Below, one piece after another: positions 16,585 through 25,674 of a DNA stretch of 64,000 nt (position 1 is its first letter; the number at the start of each line of letters is the position of its first letter). Under the pieces are notes generated by a model, which ran no database searches, was not told where the DNA came from, and saw nothing but the letters and a program-made list of their open reading frames with translations. The position numbers were made by a program, and so were the translations under genes. The DNA is from Burkholderia sp. Leaf177 (lineage in GTDB: Bacteria > Pseudomonadota > Gammaproteobacteria > Burkholderiales > Burkholderiaceae), in NCBI RefSeq assembly GCF_001424345.1, contig NZ_LMPF01000023.1, positions 653,984-717,983 on the forward strand, in the 5' to 3' direction.

Positions 16585-17655
16585 ATGAAAATCGACGACG
16601 GATTCCTGCATTCCATGCAGGACGCAATGAAACTGCTGCGCACGCGCGGCCCCAAGGAAGCAACCGAGGCGTTGCAGCGCGCGCTGGGCGGGCAGGCGCC
16701 GCTCGCACCTTCCACGAATTTCACGCCTTGCACGCCTTGCACGCCTTCCACACCTTTCAAGCCTCAAGCATCGACGGCTCAGCCGGCGGCGCCCACACCC
16801 GGCGCGTTCAGCACGCATTCGTACGCGAACGCGGCAGGACACAGGACATACAAGCTGTATGTGCCCACGAAGTACAACGGGCAGCCAATGCCGCTCGTCG
16901 TGATGCTTCACGGCTGCACGCAAGATGCCGATGACTTTGCCGCCGGCACGCAAATGAACGCGCTGGCCGAACGCGATGGTTGCATCGTGGCGTATCCGGT
17001 GCAGCCCCAGCAGGCGAATGCGTCGAAGTGCTGGAACTGGTTCAAGCCGGCGGATCAACGGCGCGATTCCGGCGAACCTTCGTTGATCGCGGGCATCACG
17101 CGCGATGTCATGGCGAAGCACGCGGTCGATCCGGCGCGTGTGTACGTGGCGGGTTTATCGGCGGGCGGAGCGATGGCCGCGATCATGATTCGCAATTACC
17201 CCGATCTCTACGCCGCCGCGTGCGTGCATTCCGGGCTCGCGGCCGGTTCCGCGCGCGATCTGCAGTCGGCGCTTGCGGCCATGCGTCGCGGCAAGACATT
17301 GCGTGTTCAGGTTGCAGAATCGCCGAAGCGGCCGATGATCGTGTTCCATGGTGACGCCGATACAACCGTGCATCCGTCGAACGCTGCGGAATTATTGCGG
17401 CCGTTCGGCGGCCAGGCCGTGGTCTTCGATCAGCACGCGGACGGGGACGCCGCGCGCGCCGAGCCGGGCAAGCGCACGAGCACCGTCGAGCGCGTGAGAT
17501 CGGCGGATGGCGTGGATGCCGAATCGTGGCTCATCCACGGCGCGCCGCATGCGTGGGCGGGCGGAAGCGCACGCGGTTCTTACACCGACGCAAATGGCCC
17601 CGATGCAAGCGCGGCCATGATGCGCTTTTTCATCGATCATCCAATGCACAACTAA
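16585..17655 (+). CDS. PHB depolymerase family esterase (LpqC/short-chain PHA depolymerase type)
   Basis: A 356-residue alpha/beta hydrolase acting on short-chain polyhydroxyalkanoate or related esters. The nucleophile is Ser192 in the lipase box GLSAGG; the oxyanion part is MLHGCTQ; a late Asp (FHGDADTTVHP) and His (HGAPHAWAGG) complete the triad. There is no signal peptide, so it is probably cytoplasmic, unlike secreted depolymerases with the same catalytic domain. The N-terminal 80 residues are a linker with the short repeat TPCTPCTPSTPF, encoded by four degenerate copies of a 9-base unit. It lies between the CopG regulator and a deaminase gene (15 bases downstream). Confidence 0.88.
   Translation: MKIDDGFLHSMQDAMKLLRTRGPKEATEALQRALGGQAPLAPSTNFTPCTPCTPSTPFKPQASTAQPAAPTPGAFSTHSYANAAGHRTYKLYVPTKYNGQPMPLVVMLHGCTQDADDFAAGTQMNALAERDGCIVAYPVQPQQANASKCWNWFKPADQRRDSGEPSLIAGITRDVMAKHAVDPARVYVAGLSAGGAMAAIMIRNYPDLYAAACVHSGLAAGSARDLQSALAAMRRGKTLRVQVAESPKRPMIVFHGDADTTVHPSNAAELLRPFGGQAVVFDQHADGDAARAEPGKRTSTVERVRSADGVDAESWLIHGAPHAWAGGSARGSYTDANGPDASAAMMRFFIDHPMHN
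16723..16758 (+). repeat. 9-base tandem repeat inside the PHB depolymerase gene
   Basis: Four copies of ACGCCTTGC, the last two degenerate, in frame and coding Thr-Pro-Cys/Ser/Phe. It sits in the linker before the catalytic domain, so copy number could vary without breaking the enzyme. Confidence 0.7.
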
Positions 17656-17670
17656 AGGGAAGGGGACACC

Positions 17671-18171
17671 ATGAACGAACTTGCAAATGACTTCGCAAGC
17701 GAACGCGACATGGCATTGCTGCGCGAGGTGATCGCGCTTTCGGAGAAGTCCAGGCGCGACGGACGTCATCCGTTCGCCGCGCTTATCGCCGATGAACACG
17801 GCCAGATCGTCGCGCAAGCCGGGAACAATTCGATGCCGCCACTGGGCGACCCCACCCAGCACGCCGAGTTGCGCGCCGCGGCGCAGGCGGCGAAGGATCT
17901 GTCGCCGGAGCAGTTGCTGAAGTGCACGCTCTATACCAACGCCGAGCCGTGCTGCATGTGTTCGGGCGCGATCTACTGGTGCAATATCGGGCGTGTGGTG
18001 TACGCAATGTCCGAGCGGCGGTTGCTGGAAATCACCGGCGATCATCCCGAGAATCCAACCTTCTCGCTGCCGTGCCGCGAAGTGTTTGCGCGCGGGCAGC
18101 GAGATGTCAGCGTGGTCGGGCCGCTGATTGAAGATGAAGCCGCGCTCGTGCACGAAGGCTTCTGGACCTGA
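17671..18171 (+). CDS. Nucleoside/guanine deaminase (cytidine deaminase fold)
   Basis: A 166-residue zinc deaminase. The zinc motif is complete: HAE (QHAELRAAA) and PCxxC (EPCCMCSGAIYW). The length and the C-terminal FWT fit the guanine deaminase/nucleoside deaminase group rather than TadA. It would release ammonia from guanine or a related base in purine salvage. AGGGGAC lies before the ATG. It follows the PHB depolymerase by 15 bases and may be co-transcribed, although the two activities have no evident link. It converges with the chemoreceptor gene. Confidence 0.85.
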   Translation: MNELANDFASERDMALLREVIALSEKSRRDGRHPFAALIADEHGQIVAQAGNNSMPPLGDPTQHAELRAAAQAAKDLSPEQLLKCTLYTNAEPCCMCSGAIYWCNIGRVVYAMSERRLLEITGDHPENPTFSLPCREVFARGQRDVSVVGPLIEDEAALVHEGFWT

Positions 18172-18189
18172 GCGCGGCTGGCATCACGC

Positions 18190-19743
18190 TCAGGCCGGCA
18201 ACGCAAAACTCCCGATCGCTTCGCGCAGTACATCGACTTGATCCTTCAGCGAATGCGCTGCGGCCGCGGCCTCTTCAACCAGTGCGGCGTTCTGCTGCGT
18301 GACCTGATCCATCTCGCCGACCGCGCGATTCACCTGCTCGATCCCCGCGCTTTGCTCGTTCGAAGCGTGGCTGATTTCGTCCAGGATCTCGTTCACGCGA
18401 CGCACGGAACTGACGATTTCACCCATCGTGGCGCCCGCGTTGCTGACCAGGGATGCACCTTCTTTCACCGTATCCGTCGATGTCCCGATCAGCGCCTTGA
18501 TCTCTTTCGCCGCCGTTGCCGAGCGTTGCGCAAGGCTGCGAACTTCCGCCGCCACGACCGCGAAGCCGCGTCCTTGTTCGCCAGCCCGGGCTGCTTCGAC
18601 CGCCGCGTTCAGCGCGAGAATATTGGTCTGAAACGCAATGCCGTCGATTACCCCGATGATGTCGCCGATCTGCTTCGAGCTTTCGGTAATGCGCGTCATG
18701 GTGTGGATGACTTCCTCGACCACGCCGCTGCCGCGCTGGGCAACATCGGCGGCTTCGCCTGCAAGCTTGGCCGCTTGCGTGGCGCTATCGGCGTTCTGTT
18801 TCACGTTCGCGGTCATCTCGTCCATGCTCGATGCCGTTTGCACGAGCGCGGCCGCTTGCTGCTCCGTTCGCTGTGACAGATCGGTGTTGCCGGCGGCAAT
18901 CTCCGACGCCCCAACGTTGATGTTCTCGGTCCCGGCGCGAACCCGCGAGACCGTCTCGACCAAGCCGCTTTGCATTTCGCTCAACGCGTACATCAGGCTG
19001 TGTGAATCGTTGGCGGCGAGCGGTACATGTGTGGTCAGGTCGCCGCGTGCAATGCGTTGGGCCGCGCTCACTGCAATGGACGGATCGCCGCCGAGTTCGC
19101 GCTTGATGCTGCGCAAGACTAGCAGCATTGCCAGCGATGCCAGCACGCCGAGCACCGTCGTAATCGCGAACCAGCGCAATGCGCTCGCGTAGAACGCGCT
19201 CTGGATATCGTCGGTGTACATGCCGGTCACGATGTACCAGTCCCACGGCACGAAGTGATTAGCGAAGCTGATCTTCGGCACGGGTTTTTCGCTGCCGGGC
19301 TTGGACCACAGATAACTGATGAAGCCGCCTTCGGGCGTCGAATTGCCCGCATTGACGATATTGACGAACAGCTTGTTGCCTGCCGGGTCGGCGAAACCCG
19401 CCAGGTTCTGGCCGTTCAGCGCCGGTTTGATCGGATGCATGATCATGACGGGGCGCGAGTCGTTGACGGAGATGTAGCCGTCGGTGCCGTATCGCATGGA
19501 AGCGAGGACATCGAGTGCGCGCTTTTTCGCTTCGTCTTCGGAGATCGTCTTGTTGACAGCAAGACTATGGAATTGCGCCGTCGCGCTCACGCCTTGCGCA
19601 ACGAGCGCCTTGAGTTGATCGCGGCGGTCATCGAGCGTGGCCGAACGGCTTTGCCATGCACCAATGAACCCGATCGCCACGAGTCCGAGCCAAAGCACGG
19701 CGATCATCGATCCGAGCTTTTGATTCAACGTCATCTTTTTCAT
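18190..19743 (-). CDS. Methyl-accepting chemotaxis protein with single Cache domain
   Basis: A 517-residue inner-membrane chemoreceptor. A first helix at residues 12-30, a periplasmic sCache_2-type sensor (YGTDGYISVNDSRPVMIMHP is typical) to about 185, a second helix to 210, HAMP, then the long signalling hairpin with the conserved tip (IDGIAFQTNILALNAAVEAARAGEQGRGFAVVA split over residues about 370-400). Related sCache receptors often sense small carboxylates. No NWETF-type tether for CheR is at the C-terminus. It is a lone gene whose promoter lies in 19744-19917. Confidence 0.93.
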   Translation of the reverse strand: MKKMTLNQKLGSMIAVLWLGLVAIGFIGAWQSRSATLDDRRDQLKALVAQGVSATAQFHSLAVNKTISEDEAKKRALDVLASMRYGTDGYISVNDSRPVMIMHPIKPALNGQNLAGFADPAGNKLFVNIVNAGNSTPEGGFISYLWSKPGSEKPVPKISFANHFVPWDWYIVTGMYTDDIQSAFYASALRWFAITTVLGVLASLAMLLVLRSIKRELGGDPSIAVSAAQRIARGDLTTHVPLAANDSHSLMYALSEMQSGLVETVSRVRAGTENINVGASEIAAGNTDLSQRTEQQAAALVQTASSMDEMTANVKQNADSATQAAKLAGEAADVAQRGSGVVEEVIHTMTRITESSKQIGDIIGVIDGIAFQTNILALNAAVEAARAGEQGRGFAVVAAEVRSLAQRSATAAKEIKALIGTSTDTVKEGASLVSNAGATMGEIVSSVRRVNEILDEISHASNEQSAGIEQVNRAVGEMDQVTQQNAALVEEAAAAAHSLKDQVDVLREAIGSFALPA

Positions 19744-19917
19744 GTCTACCGCCGTCGCCTGTGTTGAACCGTCTATTTGAATATGTGCGGCGTCGGGCGC
19801 TGCCGAACGCCATGCCTGACTGATTTACGGCATGGCGGCGGTGGAATGTAGGGGTGGGATAACCCGTAGCAAAAATGTGGATGAATGCGGGCACTTTTAA
19901 GCGCCCGTTTGCATCGA

Positions 19918-21036
19918 TCAGAACATGCTGCGGATTCCCAAACGACCCACGGCCTGTTTCTGGTTGCTCGACGGATTGAAGCCGGCAATCTGCGCAGCGG
20001 TCGAGTCACCGGCGGCCTTTTGGTAAGCGCCCATCGCGTACACGGAGGTTCGCCTTGACAACGCATATTCAGCCGTCAGATTGAACTGGTTGTATTTTGG
20101 CTGGGCGCCCGTCGCGTGATCGCGGCCCGTGGTGTACGTATAACCCGCGCCGATGGTCACAGCCGGCGTGGGGTTGTAAAGTCCGGACAACTCGTAGTTC
20201 TGGAAGGTTGCGTCGTGTCCGGCGCTGCCTTGCTGGAAGATCGTATTGGTGAAATCGGCAAGCACGCGCAGCGATCCAAGCACTTGATACGAAGCGCCGA
20301 CACCCAGCACGCGTTGCGCGCGCGCGGCCGCCAGATAGTCGCCATAGACCAAGTTCGTGAAGCCGGGATAGTTCTGATAACCCTGCGTGGATACGCCCGG
20401 ATCATTGATTCGCAAATAAGCGACGCCTGCGCTGAAAGGGCCGGCCGCGTAGGTTGCGCCGGCGCTGAACGTGGCGCTATCGGAGAATTTTCCGGCGATT
20501 CCGCCTAACGAATAAAGCCCGCCGAACGTAAAGCCCGCGACGGTCGGGCTGCGGTACTTCACCGCGTTCGCGATTGGAAAGCCGTTGTCCGTGTTGTCCA
20601 TATCGTTCGGATGCGCAAAGTAATAACCGCCGACATTCCCGTTGAGCGTGTATGGCTCGACAAAATCGACGATTGAATCCCATTGGCGACCCAGCGTAAC
20701 CGTACCCGCTTGCGCGCTTTCGAGGCCGGCGTAGGCGTTTCGCGAAAATGCCAAACCGCTGCCAAGCCGGCCGGAATTGATATTGAAGCCGCTTTCCAGC
20801 CGGAAGATGATCGAGAGACCATCGCCGAGTTTTTCCGTGCCGCTCAACCCCCAGCGGCTGCCGGCAGTCACCCCGGATGCAAGTTGAAACAGGCGATTGC
20901 CCTGGACGTTACTGACGACATCCACGCCGTCTTCCAGGATGCCGTACAACGTCACCGAGCTTTGTGCATGCGCGACAGGCGCGGTGGCAGAAGCGGCCGC
21001 CATGATAGGAAGGATTACTGCGAGTTTTTTTCTCAT
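19918..21036 (-). CDS. OmpC-type outer membrane porin
   Basis: A 372-residue trimeric porin of the betaproteobacterial Porin_4 family. It has a signal peptide (MRKKLAVILPIMAAASATAPVAHA), then the standard mature start QSSVTLYGILEDGVDVVSN, alternating beta strands and a C-terminal Phe (GIRSMF) needed for outer-membrane assembly. The open frame runs 23 codons further upstream, but the signal peptide fixes the start at 21036. The protein forms a passive channel for small solutes. It is single with a 325-base upstream region. Confidence 0.93.
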   Translation of the reverse strand: MRKKLAVILPIMAAASATAPVAHAQSSVTLYGILEDGVDVVSNVQGNRLFQLASGVTAGSRWGLSGTEKLGDGLSIIFRLESGFNINSGRLGSGLAFSRNAYAGLESAQAGTVTLGRQWDSIVDFVEPYTLNGNVGGYYFAHPNDMDNTDNGFPIANAVKYRSPTVAGFTFGGLYSLGGIAGKFSDSATFSAGATYAAGPFSAGVAYLRINDPGVSTQGYQNYPGFTNLVYGDYLAAARAQRVLGVGASYQVLGSLRVLADFTNTIFQQGSAGHDATFQNYELSGLYNPTPAVTIGAGYTYTTGRDHATGAQPKYNQFNLTAEYALSRRTSVYAMGAYQKAAGDSTAAQIAGFNPSSNQKQAVGRLGIRSMF

Positions 21037-21361
21037 GCTGACGTCCGGGTGATCGAAAAGTGGGTTGGAAAATTCACTAAAGCGATCAAGGAGGATACGG
21101 GTCACGTCTGATGAATTCGTAAAAATGCTTCGCCTTGTCTAGAGCGCCATTTATTTAGAATGCCGGCGCTCTAAAGTCCCGGTTCCCGCCTGCCGATAAA
21201 CATTCAAAGGAAGCGGTCATCGCACGTTTTAGATTTAAGGCATTCCGCAGCCGTGAAACGTAAATAACTGTTGCGAATTTGCCTAAGTCACACCGCGGCG
21301 ATCAATGGAGGCATAGAGTTAAAGTGCTTTCTGAGGTTTGTGGTGCGTTGCGGGAGTTCGT
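21037..21361. other. Porin upstream region
   Basis: 325 bases with the porin promoter on the minus strand. No well-supported gene or regulatory site recognised. Confidence 0.35.
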
Positions 21362-21583
21362 ATGAAACGTAGAACGGCTAGACAGCTCGTTGTTCAGCTG
21401 GCGGATTTAAGGAATCTCGCGCGGTGTAGCGCACTGAGGGCAAAAGTTGCCAGCAGCACGATGATGCAAAGCTCGCTCGAAGATGGCGCGCGCCAGACGC
21501 CGGAGATCGAAGACGTTGCGAATGCGGCGGATGAAGTCGGGCAAGAAACGTTTGTTGGAGCGGCACATGAAATCCATGCATGA
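21362..21583 (+). CDS. Doubtful small ORF
   Basis: A 73-residue frame from ATG 21362 with a GGGAG just upstream. The product is hydrophilic and acidic near its end (LEDGARQTPEIEDVANAADEVGQE), with no recognised family. It overlaps the next, better supported small gene by 17 bases in a different frame, which would be compatible with translational coupling. Codon use is mixed. It may be chance. Confidence 0.3.
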   Translation: MKRRTARQLVVQLADLRNLARCSALRAKVASSTMMQSSLEDGARQTPEIEDVANAADEVGQETFVGAAHEIHA

Positions 21584-21830
21584 GCATTCGCTGCGAACCC
21601 AGGTCGAAAAGTGGCTTGCGCCGGGGTTATCGACTCCTGTTCGTGTCACAGAATTCAGTCGTACGCCTGTCGGCGGCCGGCGTTATGTGTGTGTTGAAAC
21701 GGCGTTGCCGCGTGGGTTGCGCGCGCTTTTGTTCTTTCGTCACGACGATGGATGCTGGTGCGTGTTTCCTCCCGCGTCGGACAGGGCGGCTTCCAGTCGA
21801 TCAATGACGAATCGGCCGCAGCTTGGGTAA
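21567..21830 (+). CDS. Conserved small hypothetical protein
   Basis: An 87-residue cytoplasmic protein beginning MKSMHEHSLRTQVEKWLAP, with a middle region RRYVCVETALPRGLRALLFFRHDDGCWCVFPP that I recognise as a pattern recurring in small Burkholderia proteins of unknown function. I chose ATG 21567 with GGAGCGG upstream; an in-frame start at 21483 would add a very basic, unlikely stretch. Nothing adjacent indicates a role. Confidence 0.65.
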   Translation: MKSMHEHSLRTQVEKWLAPGLSTPVRVTEFSRTPVGGRRYVCVETALPRGLRALLFFRHDDGCWCVFPPASDRAASSRSMTNRPQLG

Positions 21831-22029
21831 TAGCTCAGGTAGCAGATTTAACGAAATAGTTTGGGATGCTTATTTTTGAAGGCGCGCGGGTGATGTGCTG
21901 ACCGCGCGTGATGTGCGGCTCACATGGCAGCCATAGGTTGACCATGTGCTAAAAATACTATGCTGGGAGAATCGCCATGTACATCGGCTTGTTGGTCTCG
22001 CAAGTGCGGCATCCTCAGGAACGGCTTTC
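21831..22029. other. Intergenic stretch
   Basis: Part of a 643-base poorly coding region up to the MipA gene. It contains only short open frames without ribosome sites. Confidence 0.3.
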
Positions 22030-22320
22030 TTATCCCGACGCCGCCGCGCCGTACCACACAGAATCTTCGCCACACGGTTTCTCCGCGTTTTGGGCGAAGA
22101 TCAAGGGCGTGATCTCGCATCTGGCTTGAAGCGTTTCTGCCGTGACGTGATTCGCTGCGCTCGCCAGAGTGCAGCGTAGGGTTTTGTCGTCTTCATCTTC
22201 AGCATCCTTCGCCATCTTATGCAGCGCGTTGACGTGTTCGGCGTCAATTGCGTTCGCTCCACGTTTCTGATATCGGTCGATCCGGTTAGCCGCACCGCGC
22301 CGACCTGATGACTTATTCAC
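22030..22320 (-). CDS. Doubtful hypothetical protein
   Basis: A 96-residue frame from GTG 22320. The middle looks protein-like (DAEHVNALHKMAKDAEDEDDKTLRC, split here by eye) and codon use there is GC-rich in third positions, but the start has no good ribosome site and no family is recognised. It may be a small gene or a decayed fragment in the otherwise empty region before the MipA/OmpV gene. Confidence 0.3.
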   Translation of the reverse strand: MNKSSGRRGAANRIDRYQKRGANAIDAEHVNALHKMAKDAEDEDDKTLRCTLASAANHVTAETLQARCEITPLIFAQNAEKPCGEDSVWYGAAASG

Positions 22321-22473
22321 GCATTGTCAGCGCTCGAATGTGATCGGGTTTCCAATCGCGAAATGAATTCCGCATGAATACGTTTCGCGAAAACCAAACC
22401 CCGAGGAAATGAAACGCGATGGACGAGTGCTTCCGGAAAACGGGGTCTTCGATTTCATTCGACAGACCGCTAA

Positions 22474-23313
22474 ATGAATAAGCCAAACAAGCACAACCCG
22501 CTCTGGATGTTAAAAAGCCTTCGCGGTCTTTTACTTTTCAGCGGACTGATCGCGGTGCATGCGAGTCAAGCGGCGGCGGTCGATCTTCCGGGCATGCTGC
22601 CCAGCATGATCGGCGGCGGCCTGGGTTCCACGACCGACTATGCAGGCGGAAAAGATCGTTTTGTCGGCGCAGTTCCGGGCGTGCGTTATGTCACCGATGG
22701 CGGTCGTCTGTTCGAGTTATACGGACCTTACGCGCAGTTCGATCTGGGCGGCATCACCGGATTGCAATATGGTCCGGCCATATCGCTTCGTCTCGGGCGC
22801 AATAACGTCGATGACCCCGTTGTTTCGCAAATCCACGAGGTTCACACCACCGTCGAGGGCGGCGGGTTCATCGGCTATGAATATGAGCATCTGGGGAGCG
22901 TTCCGTATCGGCTGCGCGGGTCCGTGACCGTCATGACGAACGCAGGCATTGTCTATACAGGAGCGCGCGTCTCGGTCAACGGCAGCTTCTGGATGCCGCT
23001 ATACCGGCGAGTATTCGCCGGAGCCGGCGTGGGTGCGAGTTGGGTCAGCCAAGGATTTAACGAGGTCTACTTCGGAGTCACGCAAGACGATTCCGCGCGT
23101 AGCGGACTGCCGGTTTTCAGCCCATCGGGTGGACTCGAACAAATGACGGGATGGCTCGCTGCAATCTATCAATTCGATAAACACTGGTTCGCCGGCGCGA
23201 TGATCTATTACCAGCGGATATCGGGCTCGGCAGCGGACAGTCCTATCGTGACCCAGCGCGGCAATCGCAATCAGGTCACGTATGGCGCGGGTATCGCTTA
23301 CGCGTTCAAATAA
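22474..23313 (+). CDS. MipA/OmpV family outer membrane protein
   Basis: A 279-residue outer-membrane beta-barrel. It has a signal peptide (hydrophobic LLLFSGLIAVHASQAAA, cut near residue 35), a typical N-terminal GGGLGSTTDYAGGKDRFVGAVPG region, the family segment YGPAISLRLGR, and ends in an aromatic-Phe pattern (GIAYAFK). Relatives are scaffold or adhesin-like proteins, often induced by metals or antibiotics; the role here is unknown. It converges with an MFS gene (9 bases between stops). Confidence 0.85.
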   Translation: MNKPNKHNPLWMLKSLRGLLLFSGLIAVHASQAAAVDLPGMLPSMIGGGLGSTTDYAGGKDRFVGAVPGVRYVTDGGRLFELYGPYAQFDLGGITGLQYGPAISLRLGRNNVDDPVVSQIHEVHTTVEGGGFIGYEYEHLGSVPYRLRGSVTVMTNAGIVYTGARVSVNGSFWMPLYRRVFAGAGVGASWVSQGFNEVYFGVTQDDSARSGLPVFSPSGGLEQMTGWLAAIYQFDKHWFAGAMIYYQRISGSAADSPIVTQRGNRNQVTYGAGIAYAFK

Positions 23314-23322
23314 AAGCAGCCG

Positions 23323-24579
23323 CTATTCGAGCTCCACGCCCTTCAACTCGGGGATGAGAAAAAGCGTCGCCAGCATATCGAGAACGTAAATGCCCGCGAG
23401 CGATGCAATCGCGACCTGCAACGAATACGACGCCGCCAATCCGCCCACGATGATCGGCCCCAATCCGCCGACCGCTCGTCCGATGTTGAACAACACGTTT
23501 TGCGCAGTTGCACGCGCCGCGGTGGGATAGGCCTCGGAGATGAGCGCCCCGTACCCGCCAATCATCCCGTTGATGAACAGGCCCATTAGCGCGCCGGCCC
23601 AGAGCATGGCTCCCGGCGTAGACAACGTCGAATAGAAGATCACCATCACGACCGAACCCGCTTGAAACAGCAGGAAAGTGGGCTTGCGGCCAATGCAATC
23701 GGCGAGCTGACCGAAAATAAAAACGCCGATCATCATCCCCAATATGGTCACCGACGTCCATAACGCCGACTTGGTGAGGCCGAAGCCCAGCGTCTTCCCG
23801 AGGTAGGTCGGCAGCCAGATCATGATGCCGTAGTAACCGAAGCTCTGAACGGAACACAGAATGACGATACCGATGCTTGCGCGCGTGGTGCTGGCATCGG
23901 CGACAAGCAGTCTGAAAGCGTTCGGCTTGCGCTCGGATTTCGATGAGTTGCGTACGAACACCTCCGGTTCATGCAGCGAATTGCGGACCATCCACGCGAT
24001 GATCGCCGGTGCCACGCCGAGCAGGAACATGCCGCGCCAGCCAATGTGCGGCAACAGCAGCGGCGTCAGCAAGGACGCGGCGAGCACGCCCGTCTGCCAG
24101 CCCAAGGCCACGTACGAAGACGCCCGTGCCCGATATTTCGCCGGCCACGCTTCCGCAGCCAACGCCATGCCGATACCAAACTCGCCGCCAAGCCCGACGC
24201 CCGCGATGGTCCTGTACGCGAGCAAGTCCCAGAAACCCGTTGCAAACGCACATAGCCCCGTGAACACTGCGAACAGCACGATGGTCCATGTCAACACGCG
24301 AATCCGGCCATACCGGTCGCTTAGCGAGCCGAACACAATGCCGCCCGCCACCGCGCCGATCAGCGTCCATGTAACCAGTGCACCGGATTGCTGCGTGCTC
24401 AGATGCAATTCGAGCGCGATGGCGGGCAGCATGAAGCCGAGGATGAGCAAGTCGAAGCCGTCCATCGCGTAGCCGGTTGCGGACGCGATCAGCGCCTTCC
24501 ACGCGTTTTTATCGGCGGCGAGCTTGGCGTTCGATGTTATCGGCGCGCGGCTTCCGGATGCCTTTGCATCGGCTTGCAT
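23323..24579 (-). CDS. MFS transporter, aromatic acid/metabolite:proton symporter type
   Basis: A 418-residue inner-membrane carrier with 12 helices. YAMDGFDLLILGFMLPAIALELHLS in the first helix, with the DGFD motif, and FGSLSDRYGRIRVL (motif A) are typical of the AAHS and related metabolite symporter families. The loop between halves is short. It probably takes up an organic acid. No catabolic enzyme genes lie beside it, so the substrate cannot be inferred. Confidence 0.9.
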   Translation of the reverse strand: MQADAKASGSRAPITSNAKLAADKNAWKALIASATGYAMDGFDLLILGFMLPAIALELHLSTQQSGALVTWTLIGAVAGGIVFGSLSDRYGRIRVLTWTIVLFAVFTGLCAFATGFWDLLAYRTIAGVGLGGEFGIGMALAAEAWPAKYRARASSYVALGWQTGVLAASLLTPLLLPHIGWRGMFLLGVAPAIIAWMVRNSLHEPEVFVRNSSKSERKPNAFRLLVADASTTRASIGIVILCSVQSFGYYGIMIWLPTYLGKTLGFGLTKSALWTSVTILGMMIGVFIFGQLADCIGRKPTFLLFQAGSVVMVIFYSTLSTPGAMLWAGALMGLFINGMIGGYGALISEAYPTAARATAQNVLFNIGRAVGGLGPIIVGGLAASYSLQVAIASLAGIYVLDMLATLFLIPELKGVELE

Positions 24580-24645
24580 ACCAGCTCCATTGGATTCGTT
24601 TTGAATTTGAAAGCGCGCTCAAGCGACCGGCAATTCTCTGTTAAC

Positions 24646-24675
24646 AAAAAAACGATGGAGGCCGCTGCCTCCATC
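24646..24675 (-). terminator. Intrinsic terminator of the H-NS gene
   Basis: Stem GATGGAGGC (24654-24662) with GCCTCCATC (24667-24675), loop CGCT, followed on the minus strand by seven U. It lies 17 bases past the H-NS stop. Confidence 0.85.
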
Positions 24676-24691
24676 GCCTGCTTCTGAATCT

Positions 24692-25294
24692 TCACTTGGC
24701 TGTTGCGCCGCTCGCGGCAATGGTTTTCATCGCACGTTTGCGTGCCGCTTTTTTCGACGGCGCGGTCTTGTTCGATGCCGCGGTTTTCTTCGCAACGCTT
24801 TTCTTCGCCACAACTTTCTTCACTGCCTTTTTCACGCCCGCGCGATTGGATGCCAGTGACTTCGCCTTGGCATTTTTGCGCGCGGCGCCCGGCTGGCTGG
24901 CAGCGGTATCTGACGCGGCGTCTGCTGCGGCGGCGCCATCTGCAATGAGAAACTTCGTGCGGTCCTTGACTTGGGCAATCCATGCAGGAGCACGTCCGTG
25001 TCCGGTCCAGGTTGCGCCCGTCTTCGGATGAAGGTACTTCGGCGCGCTCTTGCCCGGCAGGCTGCCGCCAGCTTTACGCCTTGTTTTCAAGGGTGTTTTC
25101 GGTGCGCTGCCTTTAACCGCCTTCGCATTTCGACGGGCCTTCGCTTTCGCCTCGATGTCCTCGGTGGTCAGGCCATGCTCCAGCATGATCTGTCGAATCT
25201 GATCGACTGCCGCTTGCATCTTTTTTGCAATCAATGCGTCAGCCTGACTTTGTAGCTTCGAAATTTTTGATCGAAGCTGTTCGATTGTAGGCAT
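24692..25294 (-). CDS. H-NS family protein with histone H1-like C-terminal tail
   Basis: A 200-residue nucleoid protein. Residues 1-50 are the coiled-coil oligomerisation part (TIEQLRSKISKLQSQADALIAKK). Residues about 95-130 hold the H-NS DNA-binding core (PKYLHPKTGATWTGHGRAPAWI), which places a basic loop in the AT-tract minor groove. From about residue 145 to the end is an Ala/Lys-rich tail (AVKKVVAKKSVAKKTAA) like eukaryotic histone H1. The tail is much longer than in ordinary H-NS (about 135). The frame is open 26 codons upstream; the ATG 25294 follows AGGAGGT. It is divergent from an HU gene whose product carries a similar tail at its N-terminus. Confidence 0.9.
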   Translation of the reverse strand: MPTIEQLRSKISKLQSQADALIAKKMQAAVDQIRQIMLEHGLTTEDIEAKAKARRNAKAVKGSAPKTPLKTRRKAGGSLPGKSAPKYLHPKTGATWTGHGRAPAWIAQVKDRTKFLIADGAAAADAASDTAASQPGAARKNAKAKSLASNRAGVKKAVKKVVAKKSVAKKTAASNKTAPSKKAARKRAMKTIAASGATAK

Positions 25295-25674
25295 AGGGAC
25301 CTCCTGAAATGGATGTGGCCGCACTATGCCACGCGCGCTTGAATTGCAAAAGTGCCGACGAAGTGGAAGCACGCAACGCCGTCGAATTGCATCGATACGA
25401 TCGCGTTCGAAGAGTGGGTCGAGAGCACGTCTTTAGCGGTTCATGCATGCGCTTACGCAGCGTTTTGCTATATCCATGTCAATGAAGTGAGGTACAGGTA
25501 CCCAGTTTCGTGACTTTCATGCAAAAAACCCTTTAATTTATGGTCCGGGATGTTGCGTCTTGAAGGCGGTGTTGTTACGCTGGCGCCCAACCCGAGGATT
25601 TGTACCTTTGCGTTAGTCGGTGACGGCGCAAAGGCAAAGGTCTTGGGCAACTTTTGACTATAAGTGAGGAACTC
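25295..25674. promoter_or_regulatory. Shared upstream region of the divergent H-NS and HU genes
   Basis: 380 bases that must hold both promoters. It is AT-richer than its surroundings, which would suit self-binding by H-NS. No clear -35/-10 pair was fixed by eye. Confidence 0.45.
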
